Position numbers and translations under genes: made by a program
Source: Oscillospiraceae bacterium
GTDB taxonomy: Bacteria > Bacillota > Clostridia > Oscillospirales > Oscillospiraceae
Direction of reading: 5' to 3'
Length of the DNA stretch: 64,000 nucleotides
NCBI GenBank assembly: GCA_902802045.1
Contig: CADCKQ010000002.1
Span: 1 to 64,000, forward strand
Notes under the pieces: model-generated
What the model was told of the DNA's origin: nothing
The model's database searches: none
Seen by the model: only the letters and a program-made list of their open reading frames with translations
Shown: one piece after another, positions 26,364 through 36,131 of the stretch
Numbering within the stretch: the first letter of the stretch is position 1
How the letters are laid out: every line of letters starts with the position of its first letter

Positions 26364-27733
26364 TTAAAGAGTACAAAACAATAAAAGAGATCGCAAGCCC
26401 TCTGATGGTCGTTGAGCATGTTGAAGGCGTTACATTCGATGAACTTGCCGAGATAGAGCTCCAGAACGGTGAGAAGAGAAGATGTAAAGTCCTCGAGGTC
26501 GAGGGTGACAGAGCAGTCGTTCAGCTGTTTGAGAACGCTCAGGGCATTAACCTTGCAGAATCCAAGGTGAGATTCCTCGGGCATCCGCTTGAGCTCGGAG
26601 TATCAGAAGATATGCTCGGCCGTGTTTTCAACGGAATGGGCGAGCCGATAGACGGCGGCCCCGAGATACTCGCAGAAGAACACAAAGATATCAACGGACT
26701 TCCGATGAACCCGGCAGCCCGCGCGTATCCTGCTGAGTTTATCCAGACCGGAGTTTCGGCCATAGACGGACTGAATACCCTGGTCCGAGGCCAGAAGCTC
26801 CCGATCTTCTCTGGCTCGGGCCTTCCCCACGCGCCGCTGGCTGCTCAGATAGCCAGACAGGCGAGAGTTCTCGGAGATAACGAGACTTTTGCTGTTGTAT
26901 TCGCGGCAGTCGGTATCACATTCGAAGAGTCCGAATACTTTATTAACGACTTCAGAAGAACGGGTGCCATCGACAGAACGGTTGTTTTCTCAAACCTGGC
27001 AAATGACCCTGCAGTTGAGCGTATCTCCACTCCGCGTATGGCGCTCACCGCTGCCGAGTATCTGGCATTCGAAAAGGACATGCAGGTCCTCGTCATCATT
27101 ACGGATATTACGAACTATGCCGAGGCTCTCCGTGAGGTTTCCGCTGCAAAGAAGGAAGTTCCCGGCCGTCGCGGATATCCCGGTTACCTCTATACCGACC
27201 TTGCAACAATGTATGAAAGGGCAGGTCGCCGCCAGGGCAAGAAGGGCTCGATAACAATGATTCCTATACTTACGATGCCTGAAGACGACAAGACCCACCC
27301 GATCCCTGACCTGACAGGGTATATCACTGAAGGCCAGATCATACTCAGCCGTGACCTTTTCCGCAAGGGCCTTGTTCCTCCCATCGATGTTCTGCCTTCA
27401 CTTTCACGTCTTAAAGACAAGGGTATCGGTGTAGGCAAGACCAGAGAAGACCACGCGGGAACGATGAACCAGCTCTTTGCAGCCTACTCGAGAGGCAAGG
27501 ACGCCAAGGAACTGATGACGATTCTTGGTGAAGCGGCACTCAGCGATGACGACAAGATCTTTGCCCGTTTTGCAGACGATTTCGAAAAGATCTATGTATC
27601 CCAGGGTAACAATACGAACCGCTCCATAGAGGAGACCCTTAATATAGGCTGGCAGCTCCTCTCAATGCTTCCCAGAACGGAGCTTAAACGTATCAAACCA
27701 GAGATGATCGAGAAATATATGCCGAAAGCGTAG
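26360..27733 (+). CDS. ntpB: V-type ATPase regulatory subunit B
   Basis: 457 aa. The P-loop is replaced by [13 protein letters not shown] near residue 153, as in non-catalytic B subunits. [18 protein letters not shown] and [18 protein letters not shown] are conserved. It alternates with subunit A in the head. Confidence 0.97.
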   Translation: MIKEYKTIKEIASPLMVVEHVEGVTFDELAEIELQNGEKRRCKVLEVEGDRAVVQLFENAQGINLAESKVRFLGHPLELGVSEDMLGRVFNGMGEPIDGGPEILAEEHKDINGLPMNPAARAYPAEFIQTGVSAIDGLNTLVRGQKLPIFSGSGLPHAPLAAQIARQARVLGDNETFAVVFAAVGITFEESEYFINDFRRTGAIDRTVVFSNLANDPAVERISTPRMALTAAEYLAFEKDMQVLVIITDITNYAEALREVSAAKKEVPGRRGYPGYLYTDLATMYERAGRRQGKKGSITMIPILTMPEDDKTHPIPDLTGYITEGQIILSRDLFRKGLVPPIDVLPSLSRLKDKGIGVGKTREDHAGTMNQLFAAYSRGKDAKELMTILGEAALSDDDKIFARFADDFEKIYVSQGNNTNRSIEETLNIGWQLLSMLPRTELKRIKPEMIEKYMPKA

Positions 27734-27743
27734 GTGACTTAGA

Positions 27744-28397
27744 TTGGCGAGCACCACAATAACCCCGACCAGAATGGTCTTAAACCAGCTCAAAGGGCGT
27801 CTTAAAACTGCCCGCCGGGGTCATAAGCTTTTAAAGGACAAGAGAGATGAACTGATGCGCCAGTTCATGGATATCATTAAGCGTAATAAGGAACTCAGGA
27901 CCAAGGTCGAAGAAGGTCTTACAGGCGCTTACTCATCGCTTCAGGTCGCAAGCTCCATAATGTCGCCAGAGATGCTCGAGCAGTCGCTCATGTATCCGAG
28001 ACAGAGCGTGGAGCTCGGAATGACCTATAAGAATATAATGAGCGTCAATGTGCCGATATACTCGTTTCGCACCAAAAACGATGATCCTTCCGAGATTTAT
28101 CCCTACGGATTTGCGCAGACAAGCGGAGAACTGGATGACGCTCTGGAGAAGCTTGCCGTTGTGTTCAACGACATGCTTGAGCTTGCCCAGGTCGAAAAGA
28201 CAATGCAGCTTCTCGCCGAGGAGATAGAAAAGACCAGGAGAAGGGTCAATGCTCTTGAGTATGTAATGATCCCGGAGCTTGAGACGAATATCAAATATAT
28301 CAGTATGAAGCTCGAGGAAAACGAGAATGCAACTAAGGTAAGACTGCTGAAAGTCAAGGAAATGGTCCTCCAGGACGCACATCATTACAAACAGTAG
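27744..28397 (+). CDS. ntpD: V-type ATPase subunit D (central rotor axle)
   Basis: 217 aa with a TTG start ten nt after subunit B and TAGGTGA as RBS. PTRMVLNQLKGRLKTARRGH and LLKDKRDELMRQF form the first long helix; ALEYVMIPELETNIKYI near 175 the second. Last gene of the operon, ahead of a long hairpin. Confidence 0.93.
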   Translation: MASTTITPTRMVLNQLKGRLKTARRGHKLLKDKRDELMRQFMDIIKRNKELRTKVEEGLTGAYSSLQVASSIMSPEMLEQSLMYPRQSVELGMTYKNIMSVNVPIYSFRTKNDDPSEIYPYGFAQTSGELDDALEKLAVVFNDMLELAQVEKTMQLLAEEIEKTRRRVNALEYVMIPELETNIKYISMKLEENENATKVRLLKVKEMVLQDAHHYKQ

Positions 28398-28414
28398 ACC
28401 ATTAAATCTAACTT

Positions 28415-28478
28415 GAAATTATACACAGTTAAACAGTTAAAAAATGCTTGCATTTTTATGTTAACTGTGTATAATTTC
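28415..28478 (+). terminator. Long perfect inverted repeat after the V-ATPase operon
   Basis: 18-bp perfect arms GAAATTATACACAGTTAA / TTAACTGTGTATAATTTC with inner pairing AAAAATGC / GCATTTTT. The right arm contains the -10 box of the next transcript, so this region both ends one unit and starts another. Confidence 0.6.
28448..28475 (+). promoter_or_regulatory. Promoter of the glycine-riboswitch transcript
   Basis: TTGCAT at 28448-28453, 16-nt spacer, perfect TATAAT at 28470-28475, placing the start near 28482 and just ahead of the aptamer. Confidence 0.55.
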
Positions 28479-28496
28479 TTTATTATATCGGTTGAA

Positions 28497-28647
28497 TCCC
28501 GTTGGAAAGTAGGATTTTCCTTGCCGAAGGAGTAATACTCTCAGGAAAACAGACAGCGGGGGGACGGTGATCCGGAGAAGCCCTTTTAAAAGGGGGCCGA
28601 AGGGGCAAAGCTTTAAAGCTAATCTCTCAGGCAAAAGGACGGATGGC
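28497..28647 (+). promoter_or_regulatory. Tandem glycine riboswitch
   Basis: Aptamer 1 (about 28497-28561) has GCCGAAGGAGTAA, CTCTCAGG and ACAGACAG, closed by CCCG/CGGG. Aptamer 2 (about 28569-28645) has GGAGAAGCCC, GCCGAAGGGGCAAAG, CTCTCAGGCAAAAGGAC and closes with ATCCG/CGGAT. These are the conserved cores of the glycine (gcvT-type) motif. It precedes a symporter rather than a glycine-cleavage operon, so it may act as an off-switch for uptake. A weak CATA/TATG hairpin with TGTTTTGTTG follows (28646-28676). Confidence 0.93.
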
Positions 28648-28729
28648 ATAGTTGTTATTCATTATGCTGTTTTGTTGTGCTTGGGAGTTGCTTTGGGCAA
28701 TTTCCATTTTTATTTTGGGAGGCAGAAAA

Positions 28730-30130
28730 ATGAGTTTCTATGACTGGCTTTACAACTTTGACCAGAAGGTAAACGCCATAGCCTGGGGCTGGCCGACGAT
28801 CATTCTGATACTCGGAGCGGGCCTGGTTCTCAGCATAGGCATAAAGTTTGCCCAGTTCGGGCACTTCGGCCATATGATGAAAAACACCATCGGGGCGATC
28901 GGAAAGGCCAAAAAGACCGATGATAAAGGCGCTGTTACGCCGTTTCAGGCCGTTTGCACCGCACTGGCGGCAACTGTCGGTACTGGCAATATAGCGGGCG
29001 TTGCCGGAGCAATCGCGCTCGGCGGACCCGGTGCTGTTTTCTGGATGTGGGTCGCTGCTCTTCTCGGCATGGCGACCAAGTTCTCGGAGGTCGTGCTGGC
29101 GATCAATTTCCGTGAGAGGAATGCAAACGGAGACTGGGTAGGCGGACCGATGTACTATATTAAAAACGGTCTCGGAAAGAACTGGAAATGGCTCGGAGCG
29201 GTCTTTTCGATACTGGCTGTGGTAGCATCCTTTGGGATCGGAAATATCGCGCAGATCAACTCAATTGCCTCTTCCGTCAACTCCGCAGCTGCGGTGGTAT
29301 CTCCTAATGTCAATACCAACATGGTCGCTATTATTACAGGCGTTGTTGTAGCTGTCATAGTCGCCCTTGTCTCCATAGGAGGGATCAAAAGGATAGGGCA
29401 GGTGACAGAGAGACTTGTACCTGTCATGTCTGTAATATATATAGTTGCATGTCTTGTAGTTATCTTTGCACATATAAGCTCAATAGGCAGAGTGTTTGCG
29501 ATGATCTTTAAGGCAGCCTTTGCTCCCCAGGCAGTCGTCGGCGGGGGACTCGGTATTACAATCTCCACGGCGATAAAGAAAGGCTGCGCGAGAGGACTTT
29601 TCTCCAATGAAGCCGGTCTCGGTTCAGCGCCTATAGCTCATGCAGCTGCTGATACGGACAACCCCGTGAAGCAGGGCCTTTACGGAATGTTCGAGGTCTT
29701 TATGGATACGATAGTCATTTGCACACTGACAGCTCTGACTATACTCATTTCAGGTACGGAGATCACATACGGAACGGGAACGAACCAGGTCCTTTCTGTT
29801 GCAGCCTATTCAACCGTATTTCCGCAGGGTTTTTCCAGCTTTATAATTGCAATCGCTCTTGCCCTGTTTGCTCTTACCACCATAATCTCCTGGAATCTTT
29901 ACGGGTCAAGATGCTGCGAATACCTCCTCGGAAGCAAAGCAGCTATGGTATATAAAGTGCTGTTTCTGCCTGTGATAATTATGGGAGCTACAATGGATCT
30001 CACCCTTGCCTGGAATATATCGGATACATTAAACGGCCTTATGGCAATTCCCAATCTTATCGCGCTTCTGGCTCTCTGTCCTGTCGTATTCAAATTGACC
30101 AAGGAATACTTTAGCAATAAACTAAATTAA
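28730..30130 (+). CDS. Sodium:alanine/glycine symporter (AGCS family)
   Basis: 466 aa from ATG 28730, with GGGAGG eight nt upstream. About eleven membrane helices. Signatures are AVCTALAATVGTGNIAGVAGAI near residue 70 (quoted in part: ATVGTGNIAGVAGA), GGPMYYIKNGLG, and GLFSNEAGLGSAPIAHAAA near 297. AGCS carriers import alanine or glycine with Na+. The glycine riboswitch in the leader points to glycine as the substrate. A terminator follows. Confidence 0.95.
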   Translation: MSFYDWLYNFDQKVNAIAWGWPTIILILGAGLVLSIGIKFAQFGHFGHMMKNTIGAIGKAKKTDDKGAVTPFQAVCTALAATVGTGNIAGVAGAIALGGPGAVFWMWVAALLGMATKFSEVVLAINFRERNANGDWVGGPMYYIKNGLGKNWKWLGAVFSILAVVASFGIGNIAQINSIASSVNSAAAVVSPNVNTNMVAIITGVVVAVIVALVSIGGIKRIGQVTERLVPVMSVIYIVACLVVIFAHISSIGRVFAMIFKAAFAPQAVVGGGLGITISTAIKKGCARGLFSNEAGLGSAPIAHAAADTDNPVKQGLYGMFEVFMDTIVICTLTALTILISGTEITYGTGTNQVLSVAAYSTVFPQGFSSFIIAIALALFALTTIISWNLYGSRCCEYLLGSKAAMVYKVLFLPVIIMGATMDLTLAWNISDTLNGLMAIPNLIALLALCPVVFKLTKEYFSNKLN

Positions 30131-30168
30131 CATAATATACTTGAAATAAATTACAAAAATGTTATAAT

Positions 30169-30195
30169 AATCTCCGTCATATGGCGGAGATTTTT
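30169..30195 (+). terminator. Terminator of the symporter gene
   Basis: AATCTCCGTCAT / ATGGCGGAGATT stem with one G-T pair, then TTTTT. Confidence 0.85.
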
Positions 30196-30234
30196 ATTAT
30201 TTTGAAATTTAATAAAAAAATTTGAAAAAAATTG

Positions 30235-30263
30235 TTGCCAAATTGTAATTTATATGCTATATT
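30235..30263 (+). promoter_or_regulatory. Promoter of the wall-anchored protein gene
   Basis: TTGCCA, 17-nt spacer, TATATT; AT-rich upstream region. Confidence 0.6.
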
Positions 30264-30309
30264 AACGATGCTATATTCAAGCTTAGCCTATTTATAGGAG
30301 GAAAAACAA

Positions 30310-32475
30310 ATGAAGAAAAAACTGATAAGCATGCTGCTCATCGTAGTTTTGATGTTTACGATGATTCCTGCGGCGTTTGCAGCGTCTTGGACTGTGTCGT
30401 TTGATAAAAATGGCGGCAATGGGAGCATGAGCGATCAAACCAGTGACAGCGATGGAAACATTGGTGCATTGAGTTCAAACGCATTTACCCGTGATGGGTA
30501 TACTTTTACTGGTTGGAACACTGCAGATGATGGTTCCGGTGATTCTTATGCTGATGGAGCAGCTGTTACAGGAATGACAGATAATATGACACTGTATGCG
30601 CAGTGGAGTATTGATACTTATACAATTACCTATAATTTGGATGGCGGGACTTCCGGTAACCCGACTACTTATACAGTCGATACTTTGCCCATTACTCTTC
30701 AAGCACCAACCAAGGAAGGTTACACTTTCTCCGGATGGACGGGACAGGGCATTACCACTAATCCAAATGTCACCATTGACAGCTCAATGACTGGCGTTCC
30801 TGGTGATCTGTCTTTTTCTGCTGCATGGACTAAGGATTCTGAAGAAGGCGGCGAAGAAGGCGGAGGAGAAGGCGGCAGCGGCGGTTCAGGCGGAACACCC
30901 GTGATTGAAGTCAATGGGAAACCGGTTGATCCTTCGATCGCAAAGACTGTTCAGGAAGCTGTCAAAGCAGCGCTTATTAACAATGCCACTTCAGTTTCTG
31001 TTAAACTTCTTGCCGATGTTACGGATTCCTCGTTGGATATTCCTGTAGGCTTTACATGCAATGTTGACAGCAACGGGTATAAGTGGACTGTTTCGGGATC
31101 TGTTGCAGGAACACTCAATTGCAGAGACTCTTATGAGCACACTAAAAATGATGCGTATACAACGATTTCCGGTCTTGGCGGACTTACTGTTCAGAGCCAG
31201 AGCGGCAACAGAACCGGGGTTGTGAATGTTTATAGCGGAATTATAGATACTGATCCTTCAACTCTTCAAGAAAATGGAGTTTATATCAGAAATGCCTATG
31301 AAGCGCTGGAAGGAGGCAACTGGTGGATCAGAGCCGGAGCTTCCGGACAGATTGCAACATTAAATTCAACCGGATATCCTTCTCTTCAGGCTGCTTTCAC
31401 TGAGTCTGTTAAGACTGGCGGGACTGATACGATAAGGCTTAGACTTTCCAATACCGAAAATGTTACGGCAACGTATAAACAGACAAAAACTGTTTATCTC
31501 GACTTGGGCGGTAAGAAGTTGACGGGTGATATTACAATTAGCGGACCTGCTACCGTTTATGTTAGAAACGGTGTCCTCGACGGAACAATTTCCGGAGGCG
31601 CGAAGATCATAATTGAGTCCGGTTATTATCGCAAAGCTCTTAATGTTAATGAGATACGCGGCGGGTACTTTATGGACAATGCAAGCACTAAGCTTGCAAA
31701 GGGTTTCTACTTTACAAGTGTCCAGGCCTATGACCCTGTTGATTCAAATCAGCTTTACAGCTATATGGCAATCAGAAATCTTGAAGTGACAGAGTGGGTC
31801 GTCAGCAGCAACCTTGTAATCTCTGATGCAGACATGTATGAGATCGCTCTTGATGCTGAAGAACTCTACAACGCATACGCGGCATCCGGCAGATTCGCTA
31901 TCAACGAGAGCTATGGCGATAAAGTTCAGGGTGTTATAGACGGAGACATCAAAAAGTCTATAGCCGATGCCGGCAGCGGTGCCCATCTCAAAGTCGTTGT
32001 CAACTGTGTAGGCCTTCCGGTTGCGACTATTCCTCAGGAATACGCGCTTCTGAATGCTTCAAAGTCATCAAATGAAGGCATAGGCGCAATTTATAACATT
32101 ACAATTGATCTGAAGCTCGTAGGTGATTACAGAGAATACTATATAGGTACACTTACAAAGCTCAGAAATCCGATCGATCTGACAATAGTTATTCCTTCCG
32201 GCCTGCGCATGAGCGGCAGATCGTACCGCATTGCATCTGTACATGATATGAAGGTATACAACTATAAGACTACGGTCAGCGCGCACAAAGCAACGGCTGA
32301 TGATGTATATCTCTTCTCACCGTTCGCGATCATAGTCAACGGCGGAAACGGAATGATCCCCCTTACCGGAGATTCGGGCGATGTCGTCACATGGGCGCTT
32401 GTGAGCGCAGGAGCACTCCTTGCACTTGCCGGAGCAACAGTCCTGCTCTTACGCAAAAAAAGATCCTCGATCTGA
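30310..32475 (+). CDS. Secreted InlB-repeat surface protein with variant sorting signal
   Basis: 721 aa. Signal peptide ends near AFAAS (residue 23). Two InlB/Flg_new-type repeats follow: VSFDKNGGNGSM to LYAQW (about 27-98) and ITYNLDGGTSGN to FSAAW. An acidic Gly/Glu linker lies near 176-195. The middle (about 200-480) is a beta-rich region with right-handed-helix character (GGLTVQSQSGNRTG, LDLGGKKLTGDITI). The C-terminus is IPLTGDSGD, a 20-residue hydrophobic helix and RKKR, i.e. a sortase signal with Ile in place of Leu of LPxTG. Probably an adhesin on the wall. RBS TAGGAGG. Confidence 0.85.
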   Translation: MKKKLISMLLIVVLMFTMIPAAFAASWTVSFDKNGGNGSMSDQTSDSDGNIGALSSNAFTRDGYTFTGWNTADDGSGDSYADGAAVTGMTDNMTLYAQWSIDTYTITYNLDGGTSGNPTTYTVDTLPITLQAPTKEGYTFSGWTGQGITTNPNVTIDSSMTGVPGDLSFSAAWTKDSEEGGEEGGGEGGSGGSGGTPVIEVNGKPVDPSIAKTVQEAVKAALINNATSVSVKLLADVTDSSLDIPVGFTCNVDSNGYKWTVSGSVAGTLNCRDSYEHTKNDAYTTISGLGGLTVQSQSGNRTGVVNVYSGIIDTDPSTLQENGVYIRNAYEALEGGNWWIRAGASGQIATLNSTGYPSLQAAFTESVKTGGTDTIRLRLSNTENVTATYKQTKTVYLDLGGKKLTGDITISGPATVYVRNGVLDGTISGGAKIIIESGYYRKALNVNEIRGGYFMDNASTKLAKGFYFTSVQAYDPVDSNQLYSYMAIRNLEVTEWVVSSNLVISDADMYEIALDAEELYNAYAASGRFAINESYGDKVQGVIDGDIKKSIADAGSGAHLKVVVNCVGLPVATIPQEYALLNASKSSNEGIGAIYNITIDLKLVGDYREYYIGTLTKLRNPIDLTIVIPSGLRMSGRSYRIASVHDMKVYNYKTTVSAHKATADDVYLFSPFAIIVNGGNGMIPLTGDSGDVVTWALVSAGALLALAGATVLLLRKKRSSI

Positions 32476-32534
32476 GGCAAAACGATATTTCTCCCTCCGT
32501 CGATAAGCTCGAAGCAGGGGCGAATATAGCATAG

Positions 32535-32560
32535 CAAGACAGGGTTTCCCTGTCTTGTTT
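32535..32560 (+). terminator. Terminator of the surface-protein gene
   Basis: CAAGACAGGG / CCCTGTCTTG stem, TTT loop, then TTTTG. Confidence 0.85.
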
Positions 32561-32622
32561 TGCATTGCTTTATAATATGTTCGATGATATAATCCGTTTA
32601 TAATTTTTATCGGGAGCAAATA

Positions 32623-34227
32623 ATGAACAGCGGAGAAAGAAAGTCAATACTTTCCAGCAAATTATATCTCTATATTACGGAGTTCTTCTCCGGCGTGTCC
32701 GTGATGGCTGTTGAACTTGGGGCCAGCAGGCTCCTGGCGCCTTACTTCAGCTCTTCGCAGATAGTCTGGACTATCATTATCGGTACTATCATGATTGCAA
32801 TGGCGCTGGGAAACCTGTACGGAGGCAAAACGGCCGATAAAAATCCGAATCCCGATATTTTATACAGAAGGATACTCGTTGCGGCTGTCTGGATAGCGGC
32901 GATACCTGTTCTCGGGAAATATATCATTATAGGGATCTCTGCTCTTCTTGTTTTTACCGTCAGTACAAATTTTCTTGTTATAGCAGCTTTTGCTTCGTGT
33001 ATGCTCATTTTTGTATATCCTCTGTTTCTTTTGGGGACCGTTACTCCTTCACTCGTTAAATATACGGTCGGAAGCCTTGATGACAGCGGATCGACGGTCG
33101 GGAGGCTCGGAGCCTGCAATACGGTAGGAAGCATAATAGGTACTTTTCTCCCGACATTCGTTACTATTCCGGCAGTAGGGACCTCGGTCACATTTCTGAT
33201 CTTTTCAGGTATACTGTTCCTTATCGGCGCCGTATACTTTTTGAGCGTGAAAAAGAGGCTCAGGACACTTATCATTACGCTTATTCTATTTATACTCTGC
33301 CTGATATTCGGGCGCAGTACATCATTCGCGTTCTGGGAACCGGAGCTTGCATATGAGGGCGAGTCCGTTTACAACTATCTTCAGGTCAGAGACGGTGAGC
33401 GGCAGACTGTCCTTTCCACCAATGTGCTGTTCGGAGTTCAGAGCGTAAAGATGAAAGATGAAATGCTGACCGGTATGTACTACGACTACGCCCTGGCAGC
33501 TCCCGTTATGTGCAAAAATGAAGAAATGGAGATACTTGTTCTCGGTAACGGAACGGGAACCTTTGCAGGTCTTTGCCTGGATTATTTCCCCGGATCGGAA
33601 GTTGAAGGAGTTGAAATAGACAGAAAGATCACAGCGCTTGCCCGCAGGTTTTTTGACCTCTCCGATGATGTAACTGTTACGGAATATGACGGAAGAGCTT
33701 TCCTGACGGCGACCGGGAAAAAATATGATGTAATACAGGTGGATGCTTATCAGGACATTACTATTCCGTTTCAGATGTCTAGCGTCGAGTTTTTCGAAAT
33801 GGTTAAGGAGCATCTGAAGCCGGGCGGCGTTCTGACTGTCAATATGAATATGCATTCGGACGGTGAGGAAAGCATAAACTCTTATCTCTGCGATACCATA
33901 GCTTCCGTATTTGATTATGTCTTTACGGCGGATGTCCCAGGCAATACAAACAGAGAGCTTTTTGCATGCACCGATGCCAGTCCTGCGGATATGCTGGAGT
34001 CAGGCATATCCGGGCTTGATGGCAGAGAACTTAAGAATATGATGATAAATGTGAGCACAAGACTTACAGAATACAAGCCGGGGAACAATATACTGACAGA
34101 CGATAAAGCGCCTGTTGAAGTTTTGGGAATGCGCGCGATCGATGCGCTTATCGCGAGCGAAGTGGAATATTACCGGAATATATATGAGAGAAACGGACTT
34201 AAAGGTCTGATTGCCGCCTTGGCGTGA
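32623..34227 (+). CDS. Membrane protein fused to a spermidine-synthase-like domain
   Basis: 534 aa. The first 230 residues hold about seven membrane helices, beginning with FFSGVSVMAVELGASRLLAPYF, which is typical of the fused MFS-like/spermidine-synthase family (motif shown in part: MAVELGASRLLAPYF). The soluble C-terminal half has the nucleotide-binding motif EILVLGNGTGTFAGL near residue 306, VEGVEIDRKI, and DVIQVDAYQD near 372. Members bind a SAM-like ligand, but whether this one makes spermidine is not known. Two hydrophobic helices near 205-230 lead into the soluble part. A polyamine importer is encoded 10 kb away. Confidence 0.85.
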   Translation: MNSGERKSILSSKLYLYITEFFSGVSVMAVELGASRLLAPYFSSSQIVWTIIIGTIMIAMALGNLYGGKTADKNPNPDILYRRILVAAVWIAAIPVLGKYIIIGISALLVFTVSTNFLVIAAFASCMLIFVYPLFLLGTVTPSLVKYTVGSLDDSGSTVGRLGACNTVGSIIGTFLPTFVTIPAVGTSVTFLIFSGILFLIGAVYFLSVKKRLRTLIITLILFILCLIFGRSTSFAFWEPELAYEGESVYNYLQVRDGERQTVLSTNVLFGVQSVKMKDEMLTGMYYDYALAAPVMCKNEEMEILVLGNGTGTFAGLCLDYFPGSEVEGVEIDRKITALARRFFDLSDDVTVTEYDGRAFLTATGKKYDVIQVDAYQDITIPFQMSSVEFFEMVKEHLKPGGVLTVNMNMHSDGEESINSYLCDTIASVFDYVFTADVPGNTNRELFACTDASPADMLESGISGLDGRELKNMMINVSTRLTEYKPGNNILTDDKAPVEVLGMRAIDALIASEVEYYRNIYERNGLKGLIAALA

Positions 34228-34244
34228 ATTTGTATAAGTTTTAT

Positions 34245-34273
34245 TTGACTTTTACAATAGCGGGTGTTAATAT
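34245..34273 (+). promoter_or_regulatory. Promoter of tRNA-Arg(ACG)
   Basis: TTGACT, 17-nt spacer, TAATAT, 15 nt before the tRNA. Confidence 0.7.
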
Positions 34274-34287
34274 ACATAAGCTGATTT

Positions 34288-34364
34288 GCGCCATTAGCTC
34301 AGCTGGATAGAGCGTCTGGCTACGGACCAGAAGGTCGGGGGTTCGAATCCCTCATGGCGTGCCA
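34288..34364 (+). tRNA. tRNA-Arg (anticodon ACG)
   Basis: 77 nt with encoded CCA. Acceptor GCGCCAT / ATGGCGT (first pair G-T), D arm GCTC-AGCTGGATA-GAGC, anticodon stem TCTGG / CCAGA with loop CTACGGA, T arm GGGGG-TTCGAAT-CCCTC. The A34 would be read as inosine. Confidence 0.95.
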
Positions 34365-34397
34365 AAACAGAGATTGCTTCGGGGCAGTCTCTGTTTT
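34364..34397 (+). terminator. Terminator of tRNA-Arg(ACG)
   Basis: AAAACAGAGA / TCTCTGTTTT stem starting at the last base of the tRNA. Confidence 0.85.
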
Positions 34398-34461
34398 GTA
34401 TTTGTATAATATATATCTTTCATATTTTATTTTTGCTGAGCAGGTGATATAATAAACAAAT

Positions 34462-35346
34462 ATGAGAAAAATCACTGCATATATATTGATAATAGTATTC
34501 GTTTTGTTCACTCTTTCCGGTTGTGGAGAGACGGCAGAAATTGAAGAATCTCCATCACCCGAGCCGTCACCATCGGAGATACCCGTCACTGCCTCTCCCG
34601 TTTCCACGCCTCTTCATGAGACCGCTGCTCTTCAGAGAGAACTGAGAGCATATATGAAAGATAATTTGTCAGGCAGATGGGCAGTGTGTGTGGAAGACCT
34701 CGTGACAGGCGAAAACTTTGTCCTTTATAGGGATTTTGAGGAAGACGAGTGTTTTCCCGCTGCCAGCACTATCAAGCTCTTTGTCCTTTGTTCGGTCTAT
34801 GACAAGGCTTCAAAGGGAGAGTTTGAAATTGGGGATGAATATAACCGGATGCTCGCGGAAAAGATGATCACGATTTCATCTAACAACTGCGCAAACATTC
34901 TTACGAAGGCTGTCGGAGGAACGGGAGCAGTTACCGGGTATATAAGAAAAAACCTCGGATTTAAGCTCTCGTCCATGAATAAGCTCATCGGCAATGAATA
35001 CGGCGGAGCCAATAATCTCATAAATCCTGCTGAGGCTATGAAGCTTTTGGAGCTGTTGTATAACGGAGAAGTTGTCGACCGGAGATCCAGCGAGGAAATG
35101 CTGGGATTTATGCTCAAACAGGAGATAAACAACAAGATCTCGCTAGGGATTGGTGAAGACGGACAGTTCGCCCACAAGACAGGCGAGTATTTTGAGCTGG
35201 CCAACCATGATATGGGCATAGTCTACATGAAGGGACACCATGATTACAGCATCTGCTGTTTCTCGGGAGAGAGCAAAATTGATGAAGCTCTCAACAATAT
35301 GAAGGAAATATCCGAAATCGTATATAACTATTTTGAAACGACCTGA
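34462..35346 (+). CDS. Class A beta-lactamase-fold serine hydrolase, lipoprotein
   Basis: 294 aa. Lipobox LSGC (Cys near residue 21) followed by a Pro/Ser/Glu linker. The hydrolase fold has STIK (SxxK, near residue 100), SNN in ITISSNNCAN (the SDN position), and HKTGE near 237 (KTG box). A Glu equivalent to E166 of true class A enzymes is not evident, so this is more likely a cell-wall peptidase-like protein than a resistance enzyme. It is surface-tethered. Gene order puts it nine nt ahead of ymdB. Confidence 0.8.
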   Translation: MRKITAYILIIVFVLFTLSGCGETAEIEESPSPEPSPSEIPVTASPVSTPLHETAALQRELRAYMKDNLSGRWAVCVEDLVTGENFVLYRDFEEDECFPAASTIKLFVLCSVYDKASKGEFEIGDEYNRMLAEKMITISSNNCANILTKAVGGTGAVTGYIRKNLGFKLSSMNKLIGNEYGGANNLINPAEAMKLLELLYNGEVVDRRSSEEMLGFMLKQEINNKISLGIGEDGQFAHKTGEYFELANHDMGIVYMKGHHDYSICCFSGESKIDEALNNMKEISEIVYNYFETT

Positions 35347-35354
35347 GGGCCATA

Positions 35355-36131
35355 ATGGAAATAAAGATACTTGCTGTCGGAGACATTTGCGGGGAGCCCG
35401 GCCTTGACTGTCTTCGGGAAAAGCTGAAAGCATTCAAAGAAGAAAACAATATCGGGTTCTGTGTTGTTAACGGCGAAAACGCGAATGTTGTCGGGATAAC
35501 GCCCAAACAGGCAAATGATATTTTTAAATCCGGCGCGGATGTGATAACTCTCGGAAACCATACTTGGACAAGGACAGAACTTCGTCCGTATCTTGATGAG
35601 AGATCCCGTATAATCCGTCCTGCAAACTATGCCCCGCAATGTCCCGGTCGGGGATATTGCACCTTTGAGACAGATTTCGGGTCCGTTACTGTACTTAATC
35701 TTATCGGACGCTTTACCCTTGACAACAATACTGACAATCCGTTTGTTTATGCGGACGAGTTCATAGAGCACTGCGATACTCTCGGTAAAATTATACTTGT
35801 AGACTTCCATGCCGAAGGCACCAGCGAGAAGCGCGCCATGGGTTATATGCTGGACGGAAGAGTTACCGCCGTCTGGGGTACCCACACGCATGTACAGACA
35901 TCTGATGCGGAGATCCTGCCAAACGGAACAGGCTATATCACGGATCTGGGAATGACGGGAGCAAAAAACTCGGTTTTGGGAAACAACATAGACCAGTCTA
36001 TAGGTAAATTCCTCGGGGATCCCCCGATAAGGTACAACTCTGCTCCGGGACCGAGAAAACTGGAAGGCTGTATATTTTCAGCAGACACAGAAACAGGAAG
36101 ATGTATTAGAGCGGAGGCCGTCAGAATATGA
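35355..36131 (+). CDS. ymdB: YmdB-family metallophosphoesterase (TIGR00282)
   Basis: 258 aa, full length. Di-metal phosphodiesterase motifs: GDICGEPG near residue 9, NGENAN near 41, TLGNHTW near 67, DFHAE and GTHTHVQT near 180. In Bacillus subtilis YmdB acts on 2',3'-cyclic nucleotides and affects biofilm and motility gene expression. The stop overlaps the ATG of the yhaO-like gene. Confidence 0.93.
   Translation: MEIKILAVGDICGEPGLDCLREKLKAFKEENNIGFCVVNGENANVVGITPKQANDIFKSGADVITLGNHTWTRTELRPYLDERSRIIRPANYAPQCPGRGYCTFETDFGSVTVLNLIGRFTLDNNTDNPFVYADEFIEHCDTLGKIILVDFHAEGTSEKRAMGYMLDGRVTAVWGTHTHVQTSDAEILPNGTGYITDLGMTGAKNSVLGNNIDQSIGKFLGDPPIRYNSAPGPRKLEGCIFSADTETGRCIRAEAVRI

Noticed and set aside
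34462..35346. True class A beta-lactamase (resistance gene)
   Set aside because: SxxK, SNN and KTG are there, but no E166 equivalent is evident and the protein is a lipoprotein in a housekeeping cluster, so resistance is not supported.
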